Source: Paulinella micropora
Taxonomy: Eukaryota; Cercozoa; Imbricatea; Euglyphida
Assembly (NCBI GenBank): GCA_009731375.1
Contig: BJOX01000269.1
Location: forward strand, 245,228 to 309,227
DNA: 64,000 nt
Reading direction: 5' to 3'
Below, one piece after another: positions 10,511 to 19,496 of the stretch (the first letter of the stretch is position 1; each line of letters starts with the position of its first letter). A model generated the notes under the pieces. That model did not search any database and was not told the DNA's origin. It saw only the letters and a program-made list of their open reading frames with translations. The translations under genes and the position numbers were made by a program.

Positions 10511-11002
10511 ATGTCAGAGGAACTCGCAGAAGAGATGGAGGCGATGGGGTTGCAACGCGACGAAGAGCGCGAAGAAGTTGAGGAGGAGGAGGAAGCAGAA
10601 GGCAAAGCAGTGGTGCCTTCGCCTTCGCCTTCGCCTTCGCCGTCGCCAGCAGAAGGAAAGGAAGTTGCTCCGCGCAGTCCGTGGATGAACTTCGGCAACC
10701 TGCCCCCCCGAGTGGTTTTGACAACTACGGGTCGATACGTTGAGATGTCAAAGGCTTTTGTCAAAGCCACGAAAACTATTAAATTGTTTGCGAGCAAATC
10801 CTCGCACAACGAAAACCCCGATTGCTTTTACGCAAAAGCAAAATATGATACTAGTATCAAAGAACCGAAATACAAATATTTCTTTCTGGTATCAAAGGGG
10901 AGTGGTGAACAGGAAGAGTTGATTATTTATAACAGCCTTACTGCTTTGGCGCGATTAAACCATGAGGCAGTCCGCGTGAATTGGGTTGTTTCAATTTTTT
11001 GA
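10511..11002 (+). CDS. Unknown protein with acidic and Ser-Pro N-terminus (163 aa)
   Basis: Start chosen at ATG 10511; a GTG immediately upstream is less likely. Residues 1-35 are Glu-rich, followed by a (Ser-Pro)5 stretch, then a globular C-terminal part (about 55-163) with alternating hydrophobic strands. The stop is TGA. The Ser-Pro/acidic head suggests a flexible linker in front of a small folded domain. Not recognised. Confidence 0.65.
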   Translation: MSEELAEEMEAMGLQRDEEREEVEEEEEAEGKAVVPSPSPSPSPSPAEGKEVAPRSPWMNFGNLPPRVVLTTTGRYVEMSKAFVKATKTIKLFASKSSHNENPDCFYAKAKYDTSIKEPKYKYFFLVSKGSGEQEELIIYNSLTALARLNHEAVRVNWVVSIF

Positions 11003-11058
11003 TTAAATTTTTTTTCTTTGATATCGTTTTAAAATAATTAAAATAATATAATTATATA

Positions 11059-11784
11059 ATGGATATAAAACTTTTCAATGCGGATTGTCTCGTCCAGATA
11101 CCCAAGATAGAAGAAAAAGTTAATTTGGTTTTAGTTGATTTACCATATGGACAGACCGATTGCGAGTGGGATACTGCCATAGACTTAAAGCAAATGTGGG
11201 TAGAACTTAAAAAAGTATGTAAGCGGAATTGCGTATATATATTCTTTACAACTACTAAATTTGGCTACAAACTCATTCAATCTAATGAGAAGTGGTTTAG
11301 GTATGACATAGTATGGGAGAAGAGTTCTAATGCTGGTTTTCTTAATGCTAACAAGATGCCACTAAGAAAACATGAAATGATGTATGTGTTTAATGAGCCG
11401 AGCAGACCGAAGGGAGAAAAATTAACATACAACCCACAGAAGACGGAGGGTAAAGCATATTCAATAAAAGGAGGTAGATGTTCAAATGTTTATGAAAAGA
11501 CTAACTTTGAAACTATCAATAAAGGCGATCGTCATCCAGTTTCAATCTTAAAATTCAACAACCCACCAAAATCGCTTCATCCCACACAGAAACCAGTTGA
11601 ACTATGCGAATGGTTAATTAAATCGTATTCAAACGAAGGCGACTTAGTGCTAGACTTTACGATGGGAAGCGGGACAATTGGCATTGCTTGCATGAATACT
11701 AAACGGCAGTTTATAGGTATTGAGAAAGATAAAGACATATTTGAAACAGCGAAAAAAAGAATTGGCGAACATAATTTAATATAA
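11059..11784 (+). CDS. DNA N6-adenine/N4-cytosine methyltransferase
   Basis: The 241-residue protein has the permuted beta-group layout of the N6_N4_Mtase family: catalytic motif IV near residues 27-31 as DLPYG (a variant of D/N-P-P-Y/W), HPTQKP near residue 175, and the S-adenosylmethionine-binding motif as DFTMGSGTIG near residue 198, followed by FIGIEKD. It would methylate specific sites in DNA. No restriction enzyme lies nearby, so it is more likely a solitary viral methyltransferase that marks or protects viral DNA. It sits 32 bp upstream of the recombinase start in the same orientation, suggesting cotranscription. Intact. The Leu in motif IV is slightly unusual. Confidence 0.88.
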   Translation: MDIKLFNADCLVQIPKIEEKVNLVLVDLPYGQTDCEWDTAIDLKQMWVELKKVCKRNCVYIFFTTTKFGYKLIQSNEKWFRYDIVWEKSSNAGFLNANKMPLRKHEMMYVFNEPSRPKGEKLTYNPQKTEGKAYSIKGGRCSNVYEKTNFETINKGDRHPVSILKFNNPPKSLHPTQKPVELCEWLIKSYSNEGDLVLDFTMGSGTIGIACMNTKRQFIGIEKDKDIFETAKKRIGEHNLI

Positions 11785-11815
11785 AAAAATAGACTTGTCT
11801 ATTATATACCAGCCG

Positions 11816-12850
11816 ATGTGGAGCGAAGATGACAAGAAGTTTGTTAGGCAGTTAAGAGTTGCTACTACTGAAAGTAAAATTTATGAAGTAGTGTCCAACT
11901 TCTACGATAGTGAATTAAAACCAAGTATAGCCTTCCATAATGCTATTATATCTTTATTTAGCACGCCAACTAGTGATGAAGAAGTGCTTGAAGCATTAAA
12001 AGTAATATATCCAAAATATGCTATCGTGTATCCAAATTTGAATAGTAGAAGGCAAAGACTTTCTGAGGTGAGAAAGAAAGCAATAGAGCCTTACCAAAGC
12101 GAAAAAGTATATGAAATGAGCAAACTGGATAAGTATTTTAATCTTAATGAAGACGAGCGAATTGATATTGTTGAGGGATATAAGAAAGATGTTAAAGCCA
12201 AAAATGAACAAAAAATACGAATTGATGTCCGCGATATAATGGCCAAAATGAATGAAATGATATTAAGTAATGACCCTTATCTTAAACTGCTTGCTTTGAT
12301 GATAGCAATCGGAGCAAGGCCTGTAGAAATATTTGACAAAAACACATATGAATTAATACCAGATAAACCAAGTTGGTTGCGAGTGAATAACCTAGCGAAA
12401 AAGAGAGAAGGACAAAAAAAGAATTGGACTGAGAGGCCTATCGTCCTTTTTACTCCCCAGTTTGTAATAGAACAAGTAAATTCAATACGAAATCATTTCA
12501 AAAAGAAAAAAGCAGTTATTATTAACAGCGAAGGGGTGCTTGATAAACAAAAGAATTATGAACTAAACAAAAGAATTATTAAAATCTTCCCTTGGCTATC
12601 GGACTACACGCAGAAAAGCAGTATGTTGCGAAAACTATATGCTAGTTTGTCGTATAGTAATTTCGCCAATCCGAAATTAGAGAATTTTAATACGTGGGTA
12701 AGCAATGTATTGGGACACGGCGATATGCTCACCAGTTTTAGTTATAGTTGGGTTAATGTGGCCGACCCTGAAGAAATTAAGGCAGAAGGAATTAAAACAG
12801 AACTAAGAGGAGTTGAGACGCAAAATAGATTTATATTTGAATTTAAATAA
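11816..12850 (+). CDS. Tyrosine recombinase, telomere-resolvase-like
   Basis: The 344-residue protein starts at ATG 11816 (an upstream TTG is possible). C-terminal catalytic signatures are visible: an Arg in IGARPVEIF, a Lys after NNLAK in the beta-hairpin region, a second Arg in SSMLRKLYASLSY, His in VLGHGD and a nucleophile candidate Tyr in SFSYSWV. The ARPVEI form resembles protelomerases (TelK/TelN type) more than phage integrases. The probable role is integration or resolution of the element's palindromic ends. The frame closes where another frame without an ATG opens (12813-13148), so a C-terminal domain may have been lost by frameshift. Confidence 0.7.
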   Translation: MWSEDDKKFVRQLRVATTESKIYEVVSNFYDSELKPSIAFHNAIISLFSTPTSDEEVLEALKVIYPKYAIVYPNLNSRRQRLSEVRKKAIEPYQSEKVYEMSKLDKYFNLNEDERIDIVEGYKKDVKAKNEQKIRIDVRDIMAKMNEMILSNDPYLKLLALMIAIGARPVEIFDKNTYELIPDKPSWLRVNNLAKKREGQKKNWTERPIVLFTPQFVIEQVNSIRNHFKKKKAVIINSEGVLDKQKNYELNKRIIKIFPWLSDYTQKSSMLRKLYASLSYSNFANPKLENFNTWVSNVLGHGDMLTSFSYSWVNVADPEEIKAEGIKTELRGVETQNRFIFEFK

Positions 12851-13148
12851 TACTAATGAAATTAAAAGCGAAAACGGAGACGAAGAATGTAAATACCAAC
12901 CATTAGGTAAAAGCGCTAGTAGAGAGGATAAGTATAAATTGCTTGAGCAGATTTACAATGATAACCCTAATATTACAAATACTAAACTGAGAAAATTAAG
13001 CGGGATTGGAGCCGTTATTGTCAATACGTTTATTAAAGAGAAGAGGGGCGAAGCGACAAATAACGAAGCGAAAAAAGAAGAGGAAACAAAAGCACCATTA
13101 AGAAGAAGTACGAGAAATAAAAGAAGGCTAATACTTAACAACGATTAA
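12813..13148 (+). CDS. Basic helix-turn-helix-like segment, possibly the recombinase C-terminus
   Basis: This open frame of about 111 codons has no ATG and overlaps the end of the recombinase in the +1 frame. It contains an HTH-like stretch (ITNTKLRKLSGIGAVIVNTF) and ends Lys/Arg-rich. Because it cannot easily initiate alone, I infer a C-terminal DNA-binding extension of the recombinase separated by a single-base shift near 12,835-12,850. An independent small gene using a TTG start is the alternative. Confidence 0.5.
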   Translation: MRRKIDLYLNLNNTNEIKSENGDEECKYQPLGKSASREDKYKLLEQIYNDNPNITNTKLRKLSGIGAVIVNTFIKEKRGEATNNEAKKEEETKAPLRRSTRNKRRLILNND

Positions 13149-13403
13149 AGGCGGTTCGCGATATCTCGCCCTAATATTAGACTCTCTTCTATAGCAATTA
13201 ATGGAACAAATCGTGAAAAACTGAACACCATCTACATTATCAATATCAACTGCTATAATAGGAGGGTGCGACTGGAATGTGCGAGACAAGCCACATATAT
13301 TACAAAATTCTTTTTTATAATCCTGCTGGGACATCTCTGAATAAACAAATGTCCTTATGTGTCCAACTATATCGCTCGGCAATTCGCGTATTATTATTGA
13401 CAT
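13128..13403 (-). CDS. Small F-box-like/zinc-binding protein (91 aa)
   Basis: The N-terminus IIIRELPSDIVGHIRTFVY resembles the LPxDIxxxI core of an F-box. It is followed by a CNICGL and a CSINC pair that could bind zinc. It is convergent with the preceding ORF (overlap 21 bp) and divergent from the surface-type gene at 13432, with only 28 bp between starts. An F-box would suggest recruitment of the host ubiquitin machinery; the match is short and this is inference. Confidence 0.55.
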   Translation of the reverse strand: MSIIIRELPSDIVGHIRTFVYSEMSQQDYKKEFCNICGLSRTFQSHPPIIAVDIDNVDGVQFFTICSINCYRRESNIRARYREPPLIVVKY

Positions 13404-13431
13404 GATTTATATTACATATTATATAATAAAA

Positions 13432-14666
13432 ATGAATTTGTTTGGTCAAAGCACGAATACGCCATCGTCATCAACTACATCGTCATCTTCTTCTTCATTA
13501 TCAACGGATGCTATAAGAGACGCATTACCTACAACGGCCTTCGGAGAGTTGCGAACGGCTACTCTGTCGCCAGTATTACAAAATGTTTTCACATATGGTA
13601 TTAATACACGTTTCTTTGACAAAACAGAAACAAACGGCGGGGTGGTATCATCTGCTAATTCAATGGCGGTTTTAACGACATCGGCCTCGGGTAATTCAAC
13701 TGCGCAGATTACGACTATTGAGCGAGCCAAATATAGAAGTGGTATGGGTTTAGTTGCTAGATTCTCCGCATTGTTTCCTTCATCTACCACCGCGACTACC
13801 TTTAATTGCGATATCGGCATAGGCACACCAGCAGACAATTTATGTTTTAGACAATCAAACTCGGGAATGTCAGTTGTGAGAACGGCGGGGAGTGTTGAAA
13901 ATGTGGTTAGTCAATATGCTTGGAATGTTGATAAATGTAATAATACTGGAAACTTCCCCGCGATTGATTTTACCAAATTGAATGTGTTTGAATAGTCGTC
14001 CAATATCTGGGTAGCGGTCAAATTACATTCAAAATTGAAAACCCGCGCACTGGACGAATGGAGATAATTCATTCAATTCAATACGCGAGCACTGCCACCA
14101 CTCCATCATTGGATCAGGCGGCGTTTGCTATTTACGCGAAGGCGTATTCATCAAGCCTTCAATCCGTTGTAATGAAAACGGCGAGTATGTTTTTAGCGGT
14201 TGAAGGGACTATTGACCGCACTATTGCTATTACTAATTCGTATGACAATGTCAAAACTATAGGAGCAACCGAAACCGCCATATTTACTATTAAAAACCGC
14301 GCCACATTCAACAGCAAAACGAATTACAACATAATCTACTTTGAGAATTTATGTATTAGCAATTCGGACACTAAAACATGTATCGCGAGAATTATTCTTA
14401 ATACTACATTAGGAGGAACACCTTCTTACTCTAATTACGATACCGCCACATCATTGGCCGAGGTAGATACAGCGGGGACAACAAGAACGGGTGGAAGCGT
14501 GATATTTACTTATGTATTATCTGGCAGTTCATCCATATACATTGATTTGTCTCATTATAACATCAAGATAGGGTCAGGTAAGACATTTACTATATCCGCA
14601 CAGGTAACGAGCGGTGGAACGGCGAGCATTTACGCTTCATTGAACTGGATTGAAGACCAAATTTAA
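13432..14666 (+). pseudogene. Surface/capsid-associated protein gene, frameshifted
   Basis: The first part (13432-13995) starts MNLFGQS with a Ser/Thr-rich leader. The second part continues in another frame from about 13992 to TAA 14666. Both align in order with the gene at 60876-62114 of the second element (shared NVF..., QYLG.G.I.F.IENP.TG, a following IHSIQYA/VHMIEYA stretch, and terminal IEDQ). A single-base deletion near 13,990 explains the break. The beta-rich, Ser/Thr-rich sequence lacks Cys clusters and membrane segments, which suggests a virion surface or receptor-binding protein. Its location between recombinase and capsid genes supports a structural role. The family is not recognised. 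Confidence 0.7.
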
Positions 14667-14704
14667 ACAAAAAAAGAAGGATATTATATCATAGAATACG
14701 TTAT

Positions 14705-15698
14705 CTATACATAATGTATAGATTGTATTTGCTNNNNNNNNNNATTGTATTTGCGCGTCAAATTTGTTTTCTATCTCTACGGCCATTTTTTTTATGTATT
14801 CAAAATCTTTGTTTTTGATTAACTTTTCTGTTATACGTGCGTGATTTCTCTTCAAATATATGTAAAACTGGTCAATATTGGCACCGCAGGGGATTTGCTC
14901 TTTATGTTNNNNNNNNNNTAAGAGAATACTAACTTCAAAAGTGACAGGACATTCAAGCACTTCACCGCCCGCATTTCTAATGACGATATCAATAGACCTT
15001 AAACTCTTGGTGGTATTGAATGGGACGTAATCTGCGACATCATTAGAACTCTCAAAGTAGCACTGGACTCCATAGGGTTTATCTAAATTACATTTACCAA
15101 CGACAGAGAAATTACCATTTGCTTCAACGAAACCAGACTGATTTAAAGCACGGCTATGGACATAAACGGCCGTTTTACCGATTAGATTGACTATGGATTG
15201 CATCGTGGCACTCGCCGCCGCCGAGATATCGGCAGTTAGTCCTATCTTGTCGCTAATCGTGCTATTATCGTAATCAAAAGCATACGTATCACCAGTGAAA
15301 GCGAAATTCAATTTATTAACGGAGTTCAAAGTTATAACTACGGAGTTAGGGGTAATTGCTGAATTAATCGCAGTTTGAAGAGCGGTAATAAATGTATCAA
15401 TGGTGTATTGATTTGCTGTTACGATTGCCGTTTTTGTAGCCGATCCAGTTGTTTTAATCAATGTGAGAGTGTTGGCATAACTCGGTATGTTTGGGAAAAC
15501 GTTTGGAATAGAGATACTTTTAACGACATAAGCACTGATTATATCAATATTACGACCAGTTGCTGGTAAATCAACGACGAAACGGCCATTGTGAGTAGAA
15601 GCGGATTTGGATTCTGTTTTATCGCTTGAGGAGACGCGAAGGAGGAAATTTTTGCGGGTGCGCTTTTCGTCTTCAAGATTGCTTATCGTGAAACTCAT
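14705..15698 (-). CDS. Minor capsid protein (penton-like), with two gaps near the 3' end
   Basis: The start is ATG 15698, giving SFTISNLEDEKRTRKNFLLRVSS; an upstream start at 15737 is less likely. The region to 14919 is a beta-rich domain with SAYVVKSISIPNVFPNI, typical of PLV/virophage single-jelly-roll penton proteins that fill the five-fold vertices. It ends in a strand FEVSILL at a 10-N gap (14909-14918). The stretch beyond (14744-14908) is open and helical and might be the C-terminus or a separate small gene. A second 10-N gap (14734-14743) is flanked by a repeated ATTGTATTTGC, so it is probably an unmerged overlap; collapsing it gives a stop at 14705. The gene lies directly downstream of the major capsid gene. 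Confidence 0.7.
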
Positions 15699-15765
15699 TG
15701 CTTCTATTATGTATTTGGATTTTAATATAAAATCCAAATGATATATTATTCTAATTTTTAATTTT

Positions 15766-17202
15766 TTATTGTTTTACGACACAGCGAGACGGGTAGATAG
15801 ACGCCACTTTGACGTATTTCAACCAAGCGGTGATGGCGCGATTTTCGTTATAATTTTCCGCATAACGAATAGTAACTTCCGCAGTTCGTGAGTTATTAAC
15901 TGCGAGACCAGACGCTCCAATATGTGGCGACTGATTGAGTGTCTGGATAATGGTAGCAAATCCTGAGTTAGATGTAAGTCCTGTTTTATCCCCATTAGAA
16001 TAATACTTGCGAAAGTTTTCAAGAGAAACAGACGAAGACATGTAAGCATCACGAATACCCATAGTCGCTTGGAGATTGTTAATATACAATTCGGCACATC
16101 CGCGTTGAACGGCAGCCAGAGTATCGGTGCTTCCTCCAAGTTCCATCTTCTGTTGTGGAGCATACCAATCACCAATACGGCACTGATACTGCTTATAAGG
16201 CATTTGAGCAGTTCCAAGGTTATCAATATTAGCATTGTCAGCGAGCACATTTTGAGTTACGATATACAAGCACTGAGCACGAGCAACGGCCTTATTTATT
16301 TGAAGATTAAAATCATCAGATGTGGCAGGATTTGCCTTTTGATTGTAATATGTTTCATAAGTGTACGGGAGCCCATCCTTGCTTCCCATCTGCTCCATAA
16401 CATTTCTCTGGACGGCGGGAGCAAGAGAGAATGTCTCCAACATAACTACTGGATTTGATATGGTGAAGGTCAAAGCGGAACCATTAAAACCAGCAGGAAT
16501 AGAAGAAGTTTTCCCATCACCACTTCCAATAATAGTCAATGCCTCCTGAGGTGGGGCGAATGTCAAGCGAAGCCTCATACCACTAACCAAAGAGGGAGGA
16601 ATGAGAGTTTCTTCATTAAACACTCCCGAAAAGTAATGAAGAGGAATACAAACTTTCAAGTATTGGCCAGTCGCAACACTACCAGCAGTGGGGACATTGA
16701 CAGCAAAATCAAGAACTGACTCATCAGAAGCATTAACATTAACACTGACTGATTCTCGTTGTCCCGCCATCTGTGCCTGCCGACGATAATCAAAAGGATA
16801 ATACCACGGGAGAATATTTCGCACCATCTTGTTCAAATCTTCAATTCGTTCAAGTTCGCTACCATCCTTACTTTCCAACAAAAATCTTTCAAAAATAGCG
16901 GTAGTGGGAGTGTTCTGAAAACCAAGAGCACAAGCAACATTATCCTTTCCATCAGTGGCTACCAATCCATCTGCTTTAATATCAAATGTTAAATAACAAT
17001 TCTTTCCATAGACAAAATCAGTGCTTGCCTGTAATGTAAAAATCATTTCAGTCCCCGACGCACTGGTATAAGTCTGCTGGTCGGCGAAGTTCTTCTTAAA
17101 GATACTTCCCTGTTCAGTGAGTGCTAGATTTGCTGGCAACTCATATCTGAGGTTGTTGAGGGTCATCAACTCCTCAGTATTTTTAGAATCCTTTCCTTCC
17201 AT
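15766..17202 (-). CDS. MCP: Major capsid protein (double jelly-roll)
   Basis: An intact 478-residue open frame with ATG at 17202. Size, beta-rich composition and motifs fit PLV/virophage double-jelly-roll major capsid proteins: an N-terminal jelly roll from about residue 30 (FTLQASTDFVYGKNCYLTFDI), a helix-loop LNKMVRNILPWYYPFDYRRQ, IPLHYFSGVFNEETLIPP around residue 205, and a C-terminal roll ending KYVKVASIYPSRCVVKQ. It forms trimeric capsomers of the icosahedral shell. It heads a minus-strand cluster with the minor capsid gene, ATPase and PLA2 protein. No lesions are seen, in contrast to several neighbours. Confidence 0.85.
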   Translation of the reverse strand: MEGKDSKNTEELMTLNNLRYELPANLALTEQGSIFKKNFADQQTYTSASGTEMIFTLQASTDFVYGKNCYLTFDIKADGLVATDGKDNVACALGFQNTPTTAIFERFLLESKDGSELERIEDLNKMVRNILPWYYPFDYRRQAQMAGQRESVSVNVNASDESVLDFAVNVPTAGSVATGQYLKVCIPLHYFSGVFNEETLIPPSLVSGMRLRLTFAPPQEALTIIGSGDGKTSSIPAGFNGSALTFTISNPVVMLETFSLAPAVQRNVMEQMGSKDGLPYTYETYYNQKANPATSDDFNLQINKAVARAQCLYIVTQNVLADNANIDNLGTAQMPYKQYQCRIGDWYAPQQKMELGGSTDTLAAVQRGCAELYINNLQATMGIRDAYMSSSVSLENFRKYYSNGDKTGLTSNSGFATIIQTLNQSPHIGASGLAVNNSRTAEVTIRYAENYNENRAITAWLKYVKVASIYPSRCVVKQ

Positions 17203-17272
17203 TTTTTTGTGTGTGCTTGTGAGGTGGTGCTACTATACTAAAAAAATAATAATAGAAATTAAAAATAATTAT

Positions 17273-17671
17273 TTATTCACCTGAAACGGATTGTTTAATA
17301 ATATCAACTGAATTCTGTATATTGTCAAGTCTCGCATCTTGTGGTGAAGTCAATTGAAACTCTCTTGCCTCAGCATTCTGAACCGCTTTCTTCAAATAAG
17401 CCAAACTGCTAACAGCAGTGTCCAAATCAACAACATCCCCATTTTCTTTGCTATCAGAAATGTCTGTTAATGTGTTTTGAATGGTGCTCTTCTCATGTGA
17501 GACAAGGTCGCCAAATTCGGTTAATAGTTGATTAACTAACGGGGCGCCATGACTACTCCATAATTCAAACTGATTTAGTTGAAAACCATCACTCGCGGGT
17601 CTGTTTCCTTCGTTGAGTTTGTTAATAAACTCGTTAGACAATCTATTGGAGGCATGTGTGTTTTTAATCAT
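17273..17671 (-). CDS. Unknown virion-cluster protein (132 aa)
   Basis: Starts at ATG 17671, 70 bp upstream of the major capsid gene in the same orientation. It is helical and polar, with Asp/Asn-rich segments and no Cys, membrane or signal sequence. The middle (SSLAYLKKAVQNAEAREFQL) could form a coiled coil. Position between capsid and packaging genes suggests a minor structural or assembly protein. Not recognised. Confidence 0.65.
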   Translation of the reverse strand: MIKNTHASNRLSNEFINKLNEGNRPASDGFQLNQFELWSSHGAPLVNQLLTEFGDLVSHEKSTIQNTLTDISDSKENGDVVDLDTAVSSLAYLKKAVQNAEAREFQLTSPQDARLDNIQNSVDIIKQSVSGE

Positions 17672-17762
17672 TATATAAATGTAAGTCTTTTTTTTTTCAA
17701 AAATAGACTTTGTTAATTTAATTTAAATCAACTTTAAAATATATTTTATCAATTAGCATTAA

Positions 17763-18341
17763 TTATTTTTTCATAATTTGTAAATTCTTGTGTGTAATTC
17801 TTTCCTCTTTCATTTTCTTTAAATCCGCTATGGCTTGATTTACATCAACGTCGCTCGTTTGCGCAACTTCCTTGGTTGGTGGCGGAGTTTCTTTAGAAGC
17901 ATCTTCCATTGCTTCTATCTTACTTGCGGGTGTTGTGGTAGTGTGTTTCGGCACAGCAACAGGAGTGGGATTGACAGATTCGGGTAAAGATTGTTCAACC
18001 TTAGGCGCTGGAGACATTTCAACAGGTTTGGCATTTGGTTTGGGAGTTGAATTATTCGCCGATGCTATGTCTGGCGCCTTTCTTTTCAATGCTTCGTCTG
18101 GCACTTGGTCTGGTTGCCCGCTGGCAATAGGTTGTTCATTTTTATTACTTACTTTGCTTACTTTTGGCTTTAATTGACACTTAATCTTACCGCTCTTAAT
18201 ATCCGCTTCTATCTTCCTTACTGCTAAGTATTCGGGCGTTCCCTTACGAATGGTTACGAATTTTCCTTGTGCGTTTTGTTTATGCCAAAGTGCGATTGCC
18301 TGATGATAGCAAGTTTTGTATAATTTAGTTGATTCCGTCAT
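17763..18341 (-). CDS. Unknown Pro/Lys-rich virion-cluster protein (192 aa)
   Basis: Starts at ATG 18341. The N-terminal 60 residues look folded (YKTCYHQAIALWHKQN, then a VTIRKGTPEYLAVRKIEADIK basic stretch). Residues 60-150 are Pro/Ser/Lys-rich and disordered. The C-terminus is a charged helix (NQAIADLKKMKEERI). The basic N-terminus could bind DNA, as expected for a core protein; this is inference from position and composition only. Confidence 0.65.
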   Translation of the reverse strand: MTESTKLYKTCYHQAIALWHKQNAQGKFVTIRKGTPEYLAVRKIEADIKSGKIKCQLKPKVSKVSNKNEQPIASGQPDQVPDEALKRKAPDIASANNSTPKPNAKPVEMSPAPKVEQSLPESVNPTPVAVPKHTTTTPASKIEAMEDASKETPPPTKEVAQTSDVDVNQAIADLKKMKEERITHKNLQIMKK

Positions 18342-18383
18342 GACATATATTATGGCGAAAAAAAAACCATTTAATTTAATTTT

Positions 18384-19460
18384 TTACAGGTTTGTCATAT
18401 CTCTATCCTTATTTAATCGCAATATAGTAGAGAAATTCTTTCTAAACTGGGTTGTTCTATCACTAGCCGTATTATTAATTGCTAGAAACGAATAAGGTTC
18501 TGCCGTAGCATANNNNNNNNNNNNNNNNNNNNNNNNNNNNNNNNNNNNNNNNNNNNNNNNNNNNNNNNGTCATATCTCTATCCTTATTTAATCGTAATAT
18601 AGTAGAGAAATTCTTTCTAAACTGGGTTGTTCTATCACTGGCAGTGTTGTTAATTGCTAGAAACGAATAAGGTTCTGCCGTAGCATATTTAACCATATTG
18701 TAAAATTCTTTTTTGGTGAGAAAAGGACTTTCATATTCATCTGCCAGTCTGTCAAGTTCGCTTCTCCTTACTCCATTAAAAATAATCATCCAATGGCAAT
18801 TAATTCTTATTCTTCGCGGGAGTTGTGTATAACTCTGAGTTGCTACCCAGACTGACACTTTAGCATGTGTTGAAGCGAAAAACAACTCTGTAAGCACTTC
18901 TGATTTGAGAAAAGTTTTACTCTGCGCAATGTCATCTAATAACAATAATATCTTTGGTGCCTTCTTAAAACCTTTAGTTTTAATCGGTTCTTTTTGTTTA
19001 GTTAATATGTCTCTCATTAACTCAGGCTTATCCTCTTTGATTATGTCTTCTTTTTTTAACTTGAGAGTGTCTTCTAAAATCGGGCACGGGCTTAAGCAAA
19101 ATACGACTATTCTATCATAAAAACCTTTCAACATGTTCTTTTTGGCGAGTAGATTACAAATCATAACTGATTTTCCTCCACCAGTGCTTGCGCATATAAC
19201 CATAGTTCCCATTGCTGGCAATATTCCTTCCTTTTGAATAGGGAGCAATTCAACGCTATCCTTTGTGTTTTAATTGGTTGTATTTCCAAGTCATTATGAA
19301 ATTTGGGCGGTTTTTTGCTATCTAACTCTGTTATTACTGGCCTGTCAATAGTAAATTCCTCGTGTGCTTTTTCTATGTTGGTCTTCTCCAGACTCTGCTT
19401 CAAAAGTGTTTTTCGTGGCAACTTGTTTGCTATTAATCCTTTACGTATGGATTTAGGCAT
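18384..19460 (-). pseudogene. FtsK/HerA-type DNA packaging ATPase (A32-like), frameshifted and gapped
   Basis: The Walker A is CASTGGGKS; IVVFCLSPCP follows, then a Walker B LLLLDDIAQS and a sensor-like WVATQSYTQLPRR, all as in A32-like ATPases of PLVs and NCLDVs, which pump DNA into capsids. The N-terminal part starts at ATG 19460 (MPKSIRKG) but is in another frame: a one-base shift near the AAAA run at 19,268-19,271 separates it from the Walker A part, whose first ATG-like codon is too close to the motif. The 3' end is present twice around a 56-N gap (18513-18568). Copy B (18569-18687) joins the body, and copy A (18394-18512) carries the real stop at 18384-18386. Confidence 0.85.
18394..18687 (-). 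repeat. Duplicated ATPase 3' segment flanking a gap (two allelic copies)
   Basis: The 119-bp segments 18394-18512 and 18569-18687 are identical except for five substitutions, all synonymous in the ATPase frame (two Asn AAT/AAC, Thr ACG/ACT, Ala GCT/GCC, Leu TTG/TTA). This is an assembly join of two viral copies rather than a real internal duplication. Confidence 0.85.
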
Positions 19461-19496
19461 CTAAAGTTGATTTAATTTAAATTAACTTTTCTTATA

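Noticed and set aside
11059-11784. Restriction-modification system
   Set aside because: No endonuclease-like gene lies beside the methyltransferase; treated as solitary.
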